The notes: generated from the sequence alone by a model not told the origin. Counted from the stretch's first letter, positions 10,101 through 17,681 are shown. The stretch: DNA of 64,000 bases from Marinobacter sediminum (GCF_023657445.1 NZ_JAGTWY010000001.1:682001-746000); one strand, 5' to 3'. Numbers and translations: made by a program.

Positions 10101-10914
10101 GAGCGTCGCGGGGCAGGTTGCCGTCCCCCGGGGAAGCATCGAAATCAAAGGCCTGCCTGAGCAGGCAGTGTCAGTTTCCGACGATGAGGTCATTGTGGGC
10201 GTAGAGCCACAGGAGCCGGTGATTCGTTCCCTGAAGATGGATGTGACGGTGGTGGTCGGTGAAGATCGGGTCACTTTTGCTGCGTTTGGCGTTAAGGGCG
10301 ACCTCGAGGGCAGCCTGAGGATCGGCAACGATATGGATACCCGCGGCACGCTCCAACTGGTGAATGGCCAGTATGACGCCTATGGTCAGGAGCTGGAGCT
10401 GCGTAGGGCACGAATTCTTTTCGTGGGTAACCTCACCCAGCCGTATCTGGACATTGAGGCTATTCGAACCGTGGGGTCGGTAGTGGCGGGTATCCGCCTG
10501 AGTGGCCCGGTGCAGTCCCCGGCCACAGAAGTATTTTCGACCCCGGATATGAGTCAGACCGATGCGCTGTCCTATGTGATTCTGGGGCGTCCTGCGCAAA
10601 GCCGGGGCGAAGAGGGACAGATGGGACAGGCAGCCCTGTCATTGGGGTTGACTCAGGCCAGCAAAGTGACTGGGAAGATCGGTGAAGAGTTTGGTGTCCG
10701 CGACCTGATGCTTGAGGCGGAGGGATCAGGCGAGCAAACGTCAATTGTAGCTAGTGGCTACCTGACTGAGGAGCTCAGTGTTCGTTATGGGGTCGGTATC
10801 TTCGAACCAATCACTACCGTGGCATTGCGTTACGACCTGGGGAGGTACTTCTACCTGGAAGCAGCCAGTGGCCTGGCCGCTTCTCTGGACATCTTCTACA
10901 CGCGGGATTTCTGA
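7168..10914 (+). CDS. tamB: TamB, inner-membrane-anchored AsmA-like bridge protein
   Basis: A 1248-residue protein starting with a GTG codon inside the tamA stop (GTGA, 7168-7171), so translation is coupled. One N-terminal membrane anchor (about residues 20-47) is followed by a very long beta-rich region and the family-specific C-terminal domain (formerly DUF490) ending in TTVALRYDLGRYFYLEAASG. TamB spans the periplasm as a hydrophobic groove and contacts TamA, and the family is implicated in lipid transport to the outer membrane. Length is close to other TamB proteins. It converges with the SIMPL gene, with only 2 bases between the two stop codons. Confidence 0.95.
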   Translation: MTDQHQNHEQDEIPARRSLWFWLLLAFAVLILLPAILVVIVLLALRSETGTTWVIDQVPGLTVTDGQGSLFGQWHAQTLEWRGYGVNVEVDSPFIEWSPSCLFNKELCLDTLHAQRLVVNVQPSSTGKADGSDLTLPTIDLPLGVRISDVSVGPFVFNGSQIWDRLEFAAVGSGADWMLERGFYELDAYSVTVSGRVATRRDWPVDLNVQASLPPPSGDEWLLDVNLSGSVRDLTLAGRSNGYLDAGLTGNVSPLDRALPAKLKITSRSFLALETLPETLVLRDWFLEANGSLESGFETRGRAVLPGTEGPINLLLRGHVGTEAARDIELELSTQKPEQTGKVRVAGKVNWQGGLNAEADVSLTKFPWFSLLPGVSEPPVILNSLDGSVSWGDGQYHARLKAAVDGPQGEATLSSVVDGDLSATTLTDLKVTTGAGSLAGGGALDFSGPLSWEAALKLDNFNPGYWLPMLEASLSGDVETRGALREGEIPDMTARWDLAGQWKSKPASAVGTLNTASGAWEVSGLAVAVGENSLEGSGVWGEALDGNLVLSLPAPGEILAGLKGRMTAKLNIAGTPDDPQGDLTFSAQELAWQDTVTLASLDLDASLAPGFRLRSHAEIGGIEAGGQRLESVTLDAAGIQDDHRLTLTANHEDADLRLVFGGGFDDSWTAWQGALASGLIEIPEQDQSWRLQSPAKLAYRKNGQLTFDAHCWSWQESSFCAEDQVLLPTPRIAYRINNFPAAALDPLMPEALRWRAQLNGSIDVTMAAEGPRGQVRMDAGKGEFRVLLNEEWESLQHEIFTVGLNLQPEKAELDIRLSGPELGELTVNTAVDPATPERTVTGQFSLQGLDIALAGIFTGLERVSGKVKGQGKLSGPLMKPMVKGEITLSNARLVDPRLPVPLDDVFLSLDLNGYSADINGRIKSNARSETIVGGTLDWENRPEGELTIRGKRVPFSLEPYARLEVEPDLTIAFRQGELSVAGQVAVPRGSIEIKGLPEQAVSVSDDEVIVGVEPQEPVIRSLKMDVTVVVGEDRVTFAAFGVKGDLEGSLRIGNDMDTRGTLQLVNGQYDAYGQELELRRARILFVGNLTQPYLDIEAIRTVGSVVAGIRLSGPVQSPATEVFSTPDMSQTDALSYVILGRPAQSRGEEGQMGQAALSLGLTQASKVTGKIGEEFGVRDLMLEAEGSGEQTSIVASGYLTEELSVRYGVGIFEPITTVALRYDLGRYFYLEAASGLAASLDIFYTRDF

Positions 10915-10916
10915 GA

Positions 10917-11603
10917 TCAGTCGAGCTCGAACGTTGCATTGACCGTAGCCTGAATCTCCCGCTCTCCGATACTTGAAACAGTGTCTGAGGCTCCTTTTGC
11001 TTCGGCCCTCATCATAGGCACAGGCCGAAAACCGCCATTAACATTGATGCTGACGACATCACCGCAGGTTTTTTCCAGCTGGCTGGCAACAAACTCACAC
11101 TTCTCTTTAGCATCGGCGATCGCTTCCGCCAATGCTTCGCGTTCAAGGCGGCGCTGATCGGAGTGAAAGAACTGATTGGGACCAAGGTAATAATCCAGGC
11201 CCAGGGACTGGGCTTGTTCGAGCAGGGGGTTCAGCAGTGACAGATCGCTGATCTGAAAACTGACTGTTTGTGATGCCACGGCCTGCTTTCTCGGGTCTTC
11301 GCCACGCTCCGGACTGGGCACCATGCGACTGTAAAGGTTTACGTTGGCGTCCGAGTAGTCTTCCAGCTGTGCCCGGTACTGCTTGATGGCCTCTCGCCAT
11401 TGGCTCATCTTAGAGGTTACCTGTTCAGTTGCCTTCTGAGGTAATTGGTGTTGCGCACTGGCAGTAAACTGCAGACGGGCGCTGTCAGGCTTGACGCTTA
11501 CGCTGCCCTGTCCGCTCAGGCTGACTTCGCCCGAGAGTGCGATTCCCGGCAATAAAAGGGCGCAAGATAAAGCCAGTCTGGCGATGCGGTTCCTTCCGTT
11601 CAT
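10917..11603 (-). CDS. SIMPL domain (DUF541) secreted protein
   Basis: A 228-residue protein with a signal peptide (MNGRNRIARLALSCALLLPG, cleavage near ALS-GE), then a SIMPL/DUF541 fold beginning VSLSGQGSVSVKPDSARLQF and ending in a conserved region with ATVNATFELD. ATG at 11603 is preferred over longer in-frame starts because it begins the signal peptide and has GAAGGGGAA just upstream. Members are periplasmic or surface proteins of poorly defined function, several linked to oxidative stress protection. It is last in a three-gene minus-strand run after an amidoligase and an amidotransferase-like gene, 32 bases from the latter. Confidence 0.85.
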   Translation of the reverse strand: MNGRNRIARLALSCALLLPGIALSGEVSLSGQGSVSVKPDSARLQFTASAQHQLPQKATEQVTSKMSQWREAIKQYRAQLEDYSDANVNLYSRMVPSPERGEDPRKQAVASQTVSFQISDLSLLNPLLEQAQSLGLDYYLGPNQFFHSDQRRLEREALAEAIADAKEKCEFVASQLEKTCGDVVSINVNGGFRPVPMMRAEAKGASDTVSSIGEREIQATVNATFELD

Positions 11604-11635
11604 AGAGAGTTCCCCTTCGAGAAGTGGTGCTGATA

Positions 11636-12367
11636 TCAGACGTCGTCTGATTCCGGTTCCAGGCGTGAAAGCTTGAATGCCATCGCAGCCTGGACGAACT
11701 GCCTGAATATCCGTCGGTGTCCCCCATGATATAACAGATATTCCGGATGCCACTGAACCCCCATCAGCCATTGGTCATGGGTATTCTCGATAGCCTGTAC
11801 GAACAGGTCGTTGTCTACCGCGACAACCCTGAGATTGCGCCCGAGGTACTTTATGGTCTGGCTGTGAATCCGGTTCGCACCAATCACGGGGGACTGCATA
11901 AGCTGGCCGAGCCTGCTGGTCGTTACCAGCCTTACGGTTTGCATCGGCAGTAGCAGCGGGCGGTGGCGCGTATTCACTCGTAACGGTGTCACGTTCTGGC
12001 ACAGGGAGCCACCGTGAAACACGTTGATTAACTGTGCGCCACGACATATCCCGAGCACCGGGATGCCAATCTGTTCGGCCTGTTCAAGAAGCCTGTAATC
12101 AGTTGAATCCCGTTTTTGATCATAGCGGGCGGTAACCTGGGGTTGCTGTCCGTAACGCTCAGGATGTACGTGGGTGCCACCAGACAGTACGAGCCCGTCC
12201 AGCAATGATACGTCCGTTCGGGAGCCAGGCCTGATGTAATGCGTTCGGGCGCCATGCAGTCTCAGCCCAAGGCTGATCAGCCGATGGGCAGTGCCTTTTC
12301 TCGCCGGGCCACTGATTCCGATAGTCAGCCCTGGCAGCTCCTCTTTGGTGCCCGCCTGATCAGACAT
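11636..12367 (-). CDS. class I glutamine amidotransferase-like / gamma-glutamyl hydrolase (peptidase C26) paired with an amidoligase
   Basis: A 243-residue class I glutamine amidotransferase-fold protein. The nucleophile elbow is GICRGAQ with C108, and the other triad residues are H207 and E209 in VQWHPEY; HSQ near residue 168 is also characteristic. It most resembles PuuD-type gamma-glutamyl hydrolases of peptidase family C26, which cut gamma-glutamyl amide bonds. Its start overlaps the end of the upstream amidoligase gene by 8 bases. Amidoligase plus amidotransferase-like pairs have been proposed to make and process gamma-glutamyl-type amides. The actual substrate here is unknown. Confidence 0.85.
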   Translation of the reverse strand: MSDQAGTKEELPGLTIGISGPARKGTAHRLISLGLRLHGARTHYIRPGSRTDVSLLDGLVLSGGTHVHPERYGQQPQVTARYDQKRDSTDYRLLEQAEQIGIPVLGICRGAQLINVFHGGSLCQNVTPLRVNTRHRPLLLPMQTVRLVTTSRLGQLMQSPVIGANRIHSQTIKYLGRNLRVVAVDNDLFVQAIENTHDQWLMGVQWHPEYLLYHGGHRRIFRQFVQAAMAFKLSRLEPESDDV

Positions 12368-13361
12368 AACCCTTGCTTTGCAACCATTTGGTTGTCGTTT
12401 CCTGCCAGCTGTGTGTCAGGTTGTGGATGCTCAGTTTACGCCGTTCACGGTATAGCGACCGAAGCTCCGCCAATTCGGCGCCATTGGCTGCTATCTGTTC
12501 CAGAATCACCCAGTCGTTCCAGACGTTGGAAAATCGCCAGGAAACGTTGTCAATGTCGCAGTCCGGCAAACGGTAATGCAGGGTGGGGCGGCTCTTGACG
12601 CGGGGATCATGAACGTAATTATGCAGTAAATCCGTATCGAGATGAGCAAAGAGTGGCAGGAGGTCCAGGGCGCGATTGCGGCTCGGGTTGGTCTCAAGGT
12701 AATCCCGCATCAGTTGGGTCTGGTCTGGTGCATAATCATCCTCCATCAGGAGGTCCGTAAACCTGGTGCTCCATGGCTCTATGTAGGTGGTCAACTTTCG
12801 ACTGATATCGAGTTGGTGGCGTGCCTTAAGCCATTCATAAAGCCCGGCAAAAGCCTGGAGATAGCGAACCAGTGTCGACGGACGCAAATCGGGCAGTTCG
12901 GGGTTAAGTTGCAGACCGAACGCATAATAAATCGCTTCACGGCTACCCAGAGCGCCGGCCTGACGGAGATCATCCACCAGGGATTCGATTTCGTGGACTT
13001 TTCTGAAGGCCAGCGGTGGACTGATAATTTCCAGCGGGACAATACGCTCAGCCGCCGCGTCAATTACCTCCATGGCTTGTCCGCCAATATCCCGTATGGA
13101 TTCGGGCAGGCGGTCATCCGCAAGATCCAGCTCCTTGATCGGGTCCGAATCGAGTTCAATCGTAAAAGTACCAAGACTGGTTTCCAGTTTGGTGACGTAA
13201 CGGGACACCAGCGTCGGTTCCCCATCGAAAAACTTCGTCACGCGCGCTACCAGGTCGTCGTAGCTGATACCCGACAGCTCGATTTCTATACCGACCCGTC
13301 GATCCTTGCCTTCATTGACGGTGAGAATATCGGGCATTTTGCAGGCACTGGGATGCGTCAT
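12360..13361 (-). CDS. amidoligase family protein (COOH-NH2 ligase, glutamine-synthetase-like fold)
   Basis: A 333-residue protein beginning with a family-typical strand, RRVGIEIELSG near residue 20, carrying the E-x-E acidic metal site. A second strand, TFTIELDSD, lies near residue 65, and downstream are histidine- and arginine-bearing segments (LHYRLPDCDI). This fits the amidoligase family (PF12224-like), predicted ATP-dependent ligases that join a carboxylate to an amine. It is the first gene of a minus-strand operon with the C26-type hydrolase and the SIMPL gene. Function is predicted from fold only. It starts about 200 bases from lexA, with divergent promoters between. Confidence 0.8.
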   Translation of the reverse strand: MTHPSACKMPDILTVNEGKDRRVGIEIELSGISYDDLVARVTKFFDGEPTLVSRYVTKLETSLGTFTIELDSDPIKELDLADDRLPESIRDIGGQAMEVIDAAAERIVPLEIISPPLAFRKVHEIESLVDDLRQAGALGSREAIYYAFGLQLNPELPDLRPSTLVRYLQAFAGLYEWLKARHQLDISRKLTTYIEPWSTRFTDLLMEDDYAPDQTQLMRDYLETNPSRNRALDLLPLFAHLDTDLLHNYVHDPRVKSRPTLHYRLPDCDIDNVSWRFSNVWNDWVILEQIAANGAELAELRSLYRERRKLSIHNLTHSWQETTTKWLQSKGYV

Positions 13362-13493
13362 GAAACTCCCTGAGAAGCGGCTAAAAGTTTTCCAACAATA
13401 TCATATTCGTTTGGACAGAAGGGGTTGCGTCGCCGACAGAAAAAAGCAAAGCCAGGCTTTACACTGGATAAAACACTGTATATAGTGAAATCA

Positions 13494-13509
13494 CTGTATA
13501 AAAAAACAG
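13494..13509 (+). promoter_or_regulatory. LexA-binding SOS box upstream of lexA
   Basis: CTG-TATAAAAAAA-CAG with exactly ten bases between the half sites matches the CTG-N10-CAG SOS consensus. It lies 60 bases before the lexA start. A second, weaker half-conserved site, CTGTATATAGTGAAAT, is at 13476-13491, so a tandem arrangement like that of E. coli lexA is possible. Autoregulation of lexA and control of sulA is the expected role. Confidence 0.85.
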
Positions 13510-13569
13510 GGGCAGGTAAGGTGCTCAAACCTGTCCAAAACCCGGTTATCCCGGTAATGGAGTAGCTTG

Positions 13570-14181
13570 ATGAAGCTGACAGCAAGACAATCCCAAGTGC
13601 TGGAAATAATCCGGCGGTATCTGGATGAGACCGGCTACCCACCCACGCGTGCGGAAATCGCCGCAGAGCTCGGGTTTCGTTCCGCCAACGCGGCTGAAGA
13701 GCACTTACGTGCCTTGGCACGCAAAGGTGCCATTGAAATGGTACCCGGAGCCAGTCGTGGAATTCGTTTGCCAGAGGCTGAGCAGGATCTGGGACTTCCG
13801 GTGATTGGCCAGGTGGCGGCAGGCAGCCCCATTCTCGCCCAGGAACACGTCGAAGACCATGTCACACTGCAGCCAGACTTCTTCTCGCCGTCCGCCGATT
13901 ATCTGCTCCGCGTACGCGGTATGAGTATGAAGGATATCGGCATCCTTGATGGGGACTTGTTGGCGGTTCATCGTACTCAGGATGTCCATAACGGTCAGGT
14001 CGTGGTTGCGCGGGTTGGGGAAGAAGAGGTCACTGTGAAGCGATTCCGCAAGGAAGGCTCGAAGGTGTATCTGGTGGCCGAGAATGAGGAATTTGCTCCG
14101 ATTGAGGTCGATCTCACCGAGCAACAATTGTTTATTGAAGGTTTGGGAGTGGGTGTGATCCGTCGCTCTGATCTTCACTGA
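13570..14181 (+). CDS. lexA: LexA, SOS response repressor and self-cleaving protease
   Basis: A 203-residue LexA. The N-terminal winged helix begins [17 protein letters not shown] and includes the recognition region [12 protein letters not shown]. Self-cleavage is expected at A84-G85 (QVAAGSP), with catalytic S119 (RGMSMKD) and K157 (EEEVTVKRF). ATG at 13570 is preferred to the TTG one codon earlier. RecA-coated single-stranded DNA triggers cleavage and so derepresses the SOS regulon. An SOS box lies upstream and sulA follows 41 bases downstream, as in Pseudomonas. Confidence 0.97.
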   Translation: MKLTARQSQVLEIIRRYLDETGYPPTRAEIAAELGFRSANAAEEHLRALARKGAIEMVPGASRGIRLPEAEQDLGLPVIGQVAAGSPILAQEHVEDHVTLQPDFFSPSADYLLRVRGMSMKDIGILDGDLLAVHRTQDVHNGQVVVARVGEEEVTVKRFRKEGSKVYLVAENEEFAPIEVDLTEQQLFIEGLGVGVIRRSDLH

Positions 14182-14222
14182 TCGCATCGGGTCGCTACAG
14201 CAAGTTTGAAAGCGGGTGAATC

Positions 14223-14705
14223 ATGGAACAACTGAGCTTCAATCAGAATCTGGCTTATCAGCAACGTGCTCTGTCCTACTCGGTGCCGACACCGGAGCGA
14301 CGTTCTGTCATCCGTGCGCGACGCAGGGATGAATTCGACGATGTGGCCGTTGCTGGTAATGTGACTGAGATTATCTTGCCAAAGGGGCAGGTGGAGAATT
14401 TTCAGTTGCTGCTTCCGATGCTGACTCAGTTGAATCAGGAAAAGCGCTGGCTGGCCTGGATTGACCCGCCCCAGGCTCTGGTGAGCAAGTGGCAAAAAAT
14501 GCACGGTATCGTAGCTGGTGAGCTACTGGTGCTTCGCTCCACCACCGAATATCCTGCTCAACAACTGGCCGAAAGAGCGCTGAGTGCAGGAACCTGCCAT
14601 GCAGTCGTCATGTGGACCCGTAAGCTTGGGCGTACATCCTTTGAGGCGCTGCAGAATGCGTCTGCCAAAGGAAACAGCCACGGAGTAGTTCTTCGTCAGC
14701 GATGA
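14223..14705 (+). CDS. sulA: SulA, SOS-induced cell division inhibitor
   Basis: A 160-residue protein of the SulA/RecA-like family. The N-terminus is variable and the conserved core runs from VTEIILPKGQVENFQLLLPM to HAVVMWTRKLG. SulA binds FtsZ and blocks division while DNA is repaired. The gene lies 41 bases after lexA with no terminator between, so it is very likely induced from the lexA SOS promoter. The lexA-sulA order is standard in Pseudomonas and relatives. Sequence similarity to E. coli SulA is weak, so context carries much of the call. Confidence 0.85.
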   Translation: MEQLSFNQNLAYQQRALSYSVPTPERRSVIRARRRDEFDDVAVAGNVTEIILPKGQVENFQLLLPMLTQLNQEKRWLAWIDPPQALVSKWQKMHGIVAGELLVLRSTTEYPAQQLAERALSAGTCHAVVMWTRKLGRTSFEALQNASAKGNSHGVVLRQR

Positions 14706-14714
14706 TTCAGGAGA

Positions 14715-14744
14715 GTCTGGCGGCGCAAAGTCGCGGCGCCAGAC
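14715..14744. terminator. hairpin between sulA and convergent hypothetical gene, possible terminator
   Basis: GTCTGGCG (14715-14722) pairs perfectly with CGCCAGAC (14737-14744), with further GCG/CGC pairing inside. It starts 10 bases after the sulA stop, in a convergent gap. Only a short T-rich stretch (TTTCTT near 14756) follows, so termination efficiency is uncertain. Confidence 0.45.
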
Positions 14745-14780
14745 CGAACGGACGTTTCTTACCTAATCCGAGCGGGTTGA

Positions 14781-15041
14781 TCAGTGAAGGGTATAGGAAG
14801 GCTGGACGTCCGCAGCTTCCAGTTCATCCTCTTCCCAGTCAATGTCATGGGCAACATTGCCAACCGCTTCGATGCCGGCTGCAATCATGGCCTTGGCAAC
14901 CGACATATCCCGGTCTTCCATCATTTCACGGGCTTCTTCCGAAAACGAAATCTTCACTAGCGGTGCGCTGTCATCGTCAATTCGGCGCAGGGCATAATCG
15001 CCGTTGCTCAGTTGTACAATTTCAAAAAACGATGGTGACAT
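14781..15041 (-). CDS. conserved hypothetical small protein
   Basis: An 86-residue acidic cytoplasmic protein, opening SPSFFEIVQLSNGDYALRRI and carrying a DIDWEEDELEA tail. No membrane segment or signal peptide is present. I do not recognise an assigned function. AAAGG lies a few bases before the ATG. It is 47 bases downstream of another small minus-strand gene and may share its transcript. Coding is supported by the compact length, ribosome site and convergence with sulA at a hairpin. Confidence 0.7.
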   Translation of the reverse strand: MSPSFFEIVQLSNGDYALRRIDDDSAPLVKISFSEEAREMMEDRDMSVAKAMIAAGIEAVGNVAHDIDWEEDELEAADVQPSYTLH

Positions 15042-15088
15042 TCGGTAAACCTTTCAGTTGGTGAGATCTGGCGCCTCTGAGTGATCAA

Positions 15089-15601
15089 TCACCACTCACT
15101 GTGTTGCTCTTCCAGATCATCGGCAAAAGTTTTCATTGCGCTCAGTGTCTTCTGCAGTGAGGCTGCGGACCGGTCAGGTCCGGTATCTACAGAGACCGCA
15201 ATAATATTCTCGTCGCTGACCGTTTTCCGGGTTGCTGGTGGGCGGCTCTGTGACATTTCCAGCTGGTCAAGGTGGTTCCACCAGCTGCCGGCCCGGCTTT
15301 CGAACTCGCGTAAGCGCACGACTTCACTGGTTGCTTCGCCAATTAATGAGGCAAGCTCATTCAGTGAGGCCGGCTCTTCTGTCCGGTATTGATAGAGTCG
15401 TGCGATCATAACCAGCAGCAGTGTTCGAGACCTCAGAAGCAGCTCAATAGAACCCTGAATCGCGGCTTCCCGGCTTAACGCCTGCTCCGCCTCTGTGTTC
15501 GTTCGGCCGCCAGCGGAGTTAATGGAGGGGTCGAGCAAACCCAGAAGGGTTCGAGCCATAAACAGTTTTTGTGAGACCAGCGAATGCCATTGTGAGGCCA
15601 T
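15089..15601 (-). CDS. conserved hypothetical protein (DUF6586-like)
   Basis: A 170-residue, mostly alpha-helical soluble protein starting ASQWHSLVSQKLFMARTLL. It resembles small gammaproteobacterial proteins of unknown function often found near lexA-sulA; the DUF6586 label is from memory and tentative. The start at 15601 is chosen because AGGT lies upstream and because the longer in-frame form adds a very basic, unlikely 11-residue lead. Heptad-like hydrophobic spacing suggests a helical bundle. No catalytic motif is visible. Confidence 0.65.
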   Translation of the reverse strand: MASQWHSLVSQKLFMARTLLGLLDPSINSAGGRTNTEAEQALSREAAIQGSIELLLRSRTLLLVMIARLYQYRTEEPASLNELASLIGEATSEVVRLREFESRAGSWWNHLDQLEMSQSRPPATRKTVSDENIIAVSVDTGPDRSAASLQKTLSAMKTFADDLEEQHSEW

Positions 15602-15732
15602 AGGGTACCTGCGATCACGAGGCGGTCTTTTCAACCCGGAAAATTAATCATCCACTATAACATTTCCTGCAAACTATTTCTTCACCAGTCTGTGACCACT
15701 TCCGTTACACAAGAAGAAACAATCATTCACTT

Positions 15733-15746
15733 GAAACGATCGTTTG
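15733..15746. promoter_or_regulatory. PsrA-like palindromic operator upstream of the DUF1329 gene
   Basis: GAAACGATCGTTTG contains the perfect 12-base palindrome AAACGATCGTTT. It fits the (G/C)AAAC-N2-4-GTTT(G/C) motif described for the TetR-family fatty-acid-responsive regulator PsrA of Pseudomonas. It sits 116 bases before the DUF1329 start, in a gap of 260 bases between divergent genes. The matching regulator is not in the window, so the assignment is by motif only. Confidence 0.45.
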
Positions 15747-15861
15747 AATTTGGCAAAAAGGCGCCCGGCCGCGGACCTGGTGATCAGTGTGGCCCCACGG
15801 CATGGCTCCCCTAATTTGGTGGTTGCCAGTCTAACTGCATGAATTTCTGGAGGTGTAAGAG

Positions 15862-17220
15862 ATGCGGAACCACGTTTTTGCTGGTGTTGCAGCGTTTTTG
15901 TTCGGATTTTCCGGGCAAGTGCTGTCCAGAGTAACGCCTGCAGAGGCCACGCAGCTCGATGGTAAGCTGACACCGGTTGGCGCAGAAAGGGGTGCGAATA
16001 CTACGGGCAATATCCCCGCCTGGACCGGGGGCCTCAAGACACCGCCGGAGACTTGGCGCAAAGGTGAAGTAGAAGTAAATCCTTTCCCTGATGATCAGGC
16101 CATGTTTGTGATCACGGCAGACAATCTTGATCTCTATCGGGACAGGCTGTCTGACGGCCATATCAGGATGCTTGAACAGTATGGTCCTGACTTTTTTATG
16201 CCGGTATACCAGACCCGACGGACAGCGGCGTTCCCCGAGCATGTATATGAAAAGTCGCGGGAAAACGCCCTGACGGCTGAGCTTCTGGATAACGGTAATG
16301 GGGTCCGTGACACCATTATGACCAGCCCTTTTCCGATTCCAAAAAATGGCCTGGAGGTTATCTGGAACCATATTCTTCGCTATCGGGGCGAGGAAATTGC
16401 CTTTCGGAGCGCCTCAGCTACGCCGCAGACTGATGGTTCCTATAACCCGGTTGTTAATGACTACGAGTATTTCTTTGCGTACAGCAAGAAAGGCGCGGAG
16501 TTGGAGGAAATCGACAACAAGATTTTCTATTTAAAGACAGATACTGTTTCCCCGTCTTCTCTGGCCGGTACGATCACACTGGTGCACGAAACCCTGGATC
16601 AGATCCGTTCTCCCCGTCTGGCCTGGCGCTACGATGCTGGTTCACGTCGCCTTCGGCGTTCGCCCAATCTGGCCTATGAGACCGACCTGCCGAACTCGTC
16701 GTCGCTCAGGTCCGTCGATCAGAAAGACATGTATAATGGTGCGCCGAACCAATACGACTGGACTCTGAAAGGCAAGCGTGAGTTGTTCGTTCCCTACAAT
16801 GCCTACATGCTGCACGGCGCCGACGCGAAGGCCGGTGAAGTTATCCGCCCGGGCCACATTAACCAGGCCCTTACCCGCTATGAACTCCACCGTGTCTGGG
16901 TTGTGGAAGCAAAACGGCGCACCGGGATCGGTCACATCTATGACCGACGTGTCTTTTATTTAGACGAGGACAGCTGGCAGATTCTGGCGTCTGAAGAATA
17001 CGATGAGCAGGGAAATCTGTGGCGGGTGTCCGAAGCTCATAACATCAGCTATTACAGTGAGCCGGTGTTCTGGACTACCATGGAAATGACATACGACCTG
17101 AAGGCCAGGCGTTACTACATTGATGGCCTTGATCGCGGTTTCCCGGCATACGATTTCAGTCCGCGCTTCCGTGGCACGGAATTCACGGCGTCGGCGGCCC
17201 GCCGTGCTGCGCGTCGCTGA
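15862..17220 (+). CDS. DUF1329 exported protein (outer membrane lipoprotein-sorting-like fold)
   Basis: A 452-residue protein with an N-terminal signal peptide (about residues 1-22) and the DUF1329 hallmark region around LDGKLTPVGAERGANTTGNIPAWTG, split here by the mature start. The C-terminal half is beta-rich with several GLDRGFPAYDF-type segments. DUF1329 proteins are predicted periplasmic lipid-binding proteins with a LolA/LolB-like half-barrel and are often co-encoded with MmpL/RND exporters and fatty acid or sterol genes. No such partner is adjacent here. A ribosome site, TGGAGGTG, is at 15849-15856. A PsrA-like operator precedes and a strong terminator follows. Confidence 0.85.
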   Translation: MRNHVFAGVAAFLFGFSGQVLSRVTPAEATQLDGKLTPVGAERGANTTGNIPAWTGGLKTPPETWRKGEVEVNPFPDDQAMFVITADNLDLYRDRLSDGHIRMLEQYGPDFFMPVYQTRRTAAFPEHVYEKSRENALTAELLDNGNGVRDTIMTSPFPIPKNGLEVIWNHILRYRGEEIAFRSASATPQTDGSYNPVVNDYEYFFAYSKKGAELEEIDNKIFYLKTDTVSPSSLAGTITLVHETLDQIRSPRLAWRYDAGSRRLRRSPNLAYETDLPNSSSLRSVDQKDMYNGAPNQYDWTLKGKRELFVPYNAYMLHGADAKAGEVIRPGHINQALTRYELHRVWVVEAKRRTGIGHIYDRRVFYLDEDSWQILASEEYDEQGNLWRVSEAHNISYYSEPVFWTTMEMTYDLKARRYYIDGLDRGFPAYDFSPRFRGTEFTASAARRAARR

Positions 17221-17231
17221 CTGCAGATGAT

Positions 17232-17263
17232 GGAAAAGGGCCGGTACTCGCCGGCCCTTTTCC
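17232..17263 (+). terminator. intrinsic terminator after the DUF1329 gene
   Basis: GGAAAAGGGCCGG (17232-17244) and CCGGCCCTTTTCC (17251-17263) form a perfect 13 bp stem with loop TACTCG. It starts 12 bases after the DUF1329 stop, and the T-rich end of the stem supplies the slippery tract. It separates that gene from the flagellar block. Confidence 0.9.
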
Positions 17264-17312
17264 GTTCGGGTTGATTGATGATGCTCGCCGATACGCTGAA
17301 GGAGAATATGGC

Positions 17313-17642
17313 ATGGCCGACAGACAGGCTGATTTCGACTACCTTGATCGCCTGATGGCAGATCTTGGAAGGGCCCTGGCCGACCAGGACTGGGACCAAC
17401 TTGCGCGCCTCAATGCTCAGGTCAAGCCGGCGGTTGAGCCCCTGATGAAGGCGCTGGAGATTGGCGAGGTCGAAGCAGAGCCGGTCCGTCTGAGGCTCAA
17501 GGAACTGCAGCAGTTTGTAGATGCGGCTAACGAAAGCGCCGCACGCTCCCGCGATGAAGCCCGGGATTCACTTAAGGGTGTGAACCAGAATCGAAGTGCT
17601 GCGAAGGCCTACCAGAACGTCTCCTCAAATCGACCCAAATAG
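17313..17642 (+). CDS. probable FliT-like flagellar export chaperone
   Basis: A 109-residue helical protein. The C-terminal stretch NQNRSAAKAYQN resembles the end of Pseudomonas FliT/FleP proteins, and the position directly before fleQ matches the fliD-fliS-fliT(fleP)-fleQ order of Pseudomonas. FliT-type chaperones bind the filament cap FliD and keep it export-competent. ATG at 17313 is set by AAGGAGAA at 17298-17305. fliC, fliD and fliS are not upstream in this window; a metabolic-type gene and terminator are there instead, so the chaperone gene has been separated from its usual cargo genes, or those lie elsewhere. Confidence 0.65.
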   Translation: MADRQADFDYLDRLMADLGRALADQDWDQLARLNAQVKPAVEPLMKALEIGEVEAEPVRLRLKELQQFVDAANESAARSRDEARDSLKGVNQNRSAAKAYQNVSSNRPK

Positions 17643-17652
17643 CGTCATAAAA

Positions 17653-17681
17653 TTGACTCTGTGATGCTTACAGTCTTAAAT
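17653..17681 (+). promoter_or_regulatory. sigma70-type promoter for fleQ
   Basis: TTGACT (17653-17658), a 17-base spacer, and TTAAAT (17676-17681) lie 32 bases before the fleQ start. A sigma70 promoter is expected because fleQ is the top of the flagellar cascade and is not itself sigma54-dependent in Pseudomonas. Confidence 0.65.

Noticed and set aside
12642..13373. Open frame of 243 codons on the plus strand opposite the amidoligase gene
   Set aside because: The amidoligase reading shows the E-x-E motif and couples with the next gene by overlap; the opposite reading has no support.
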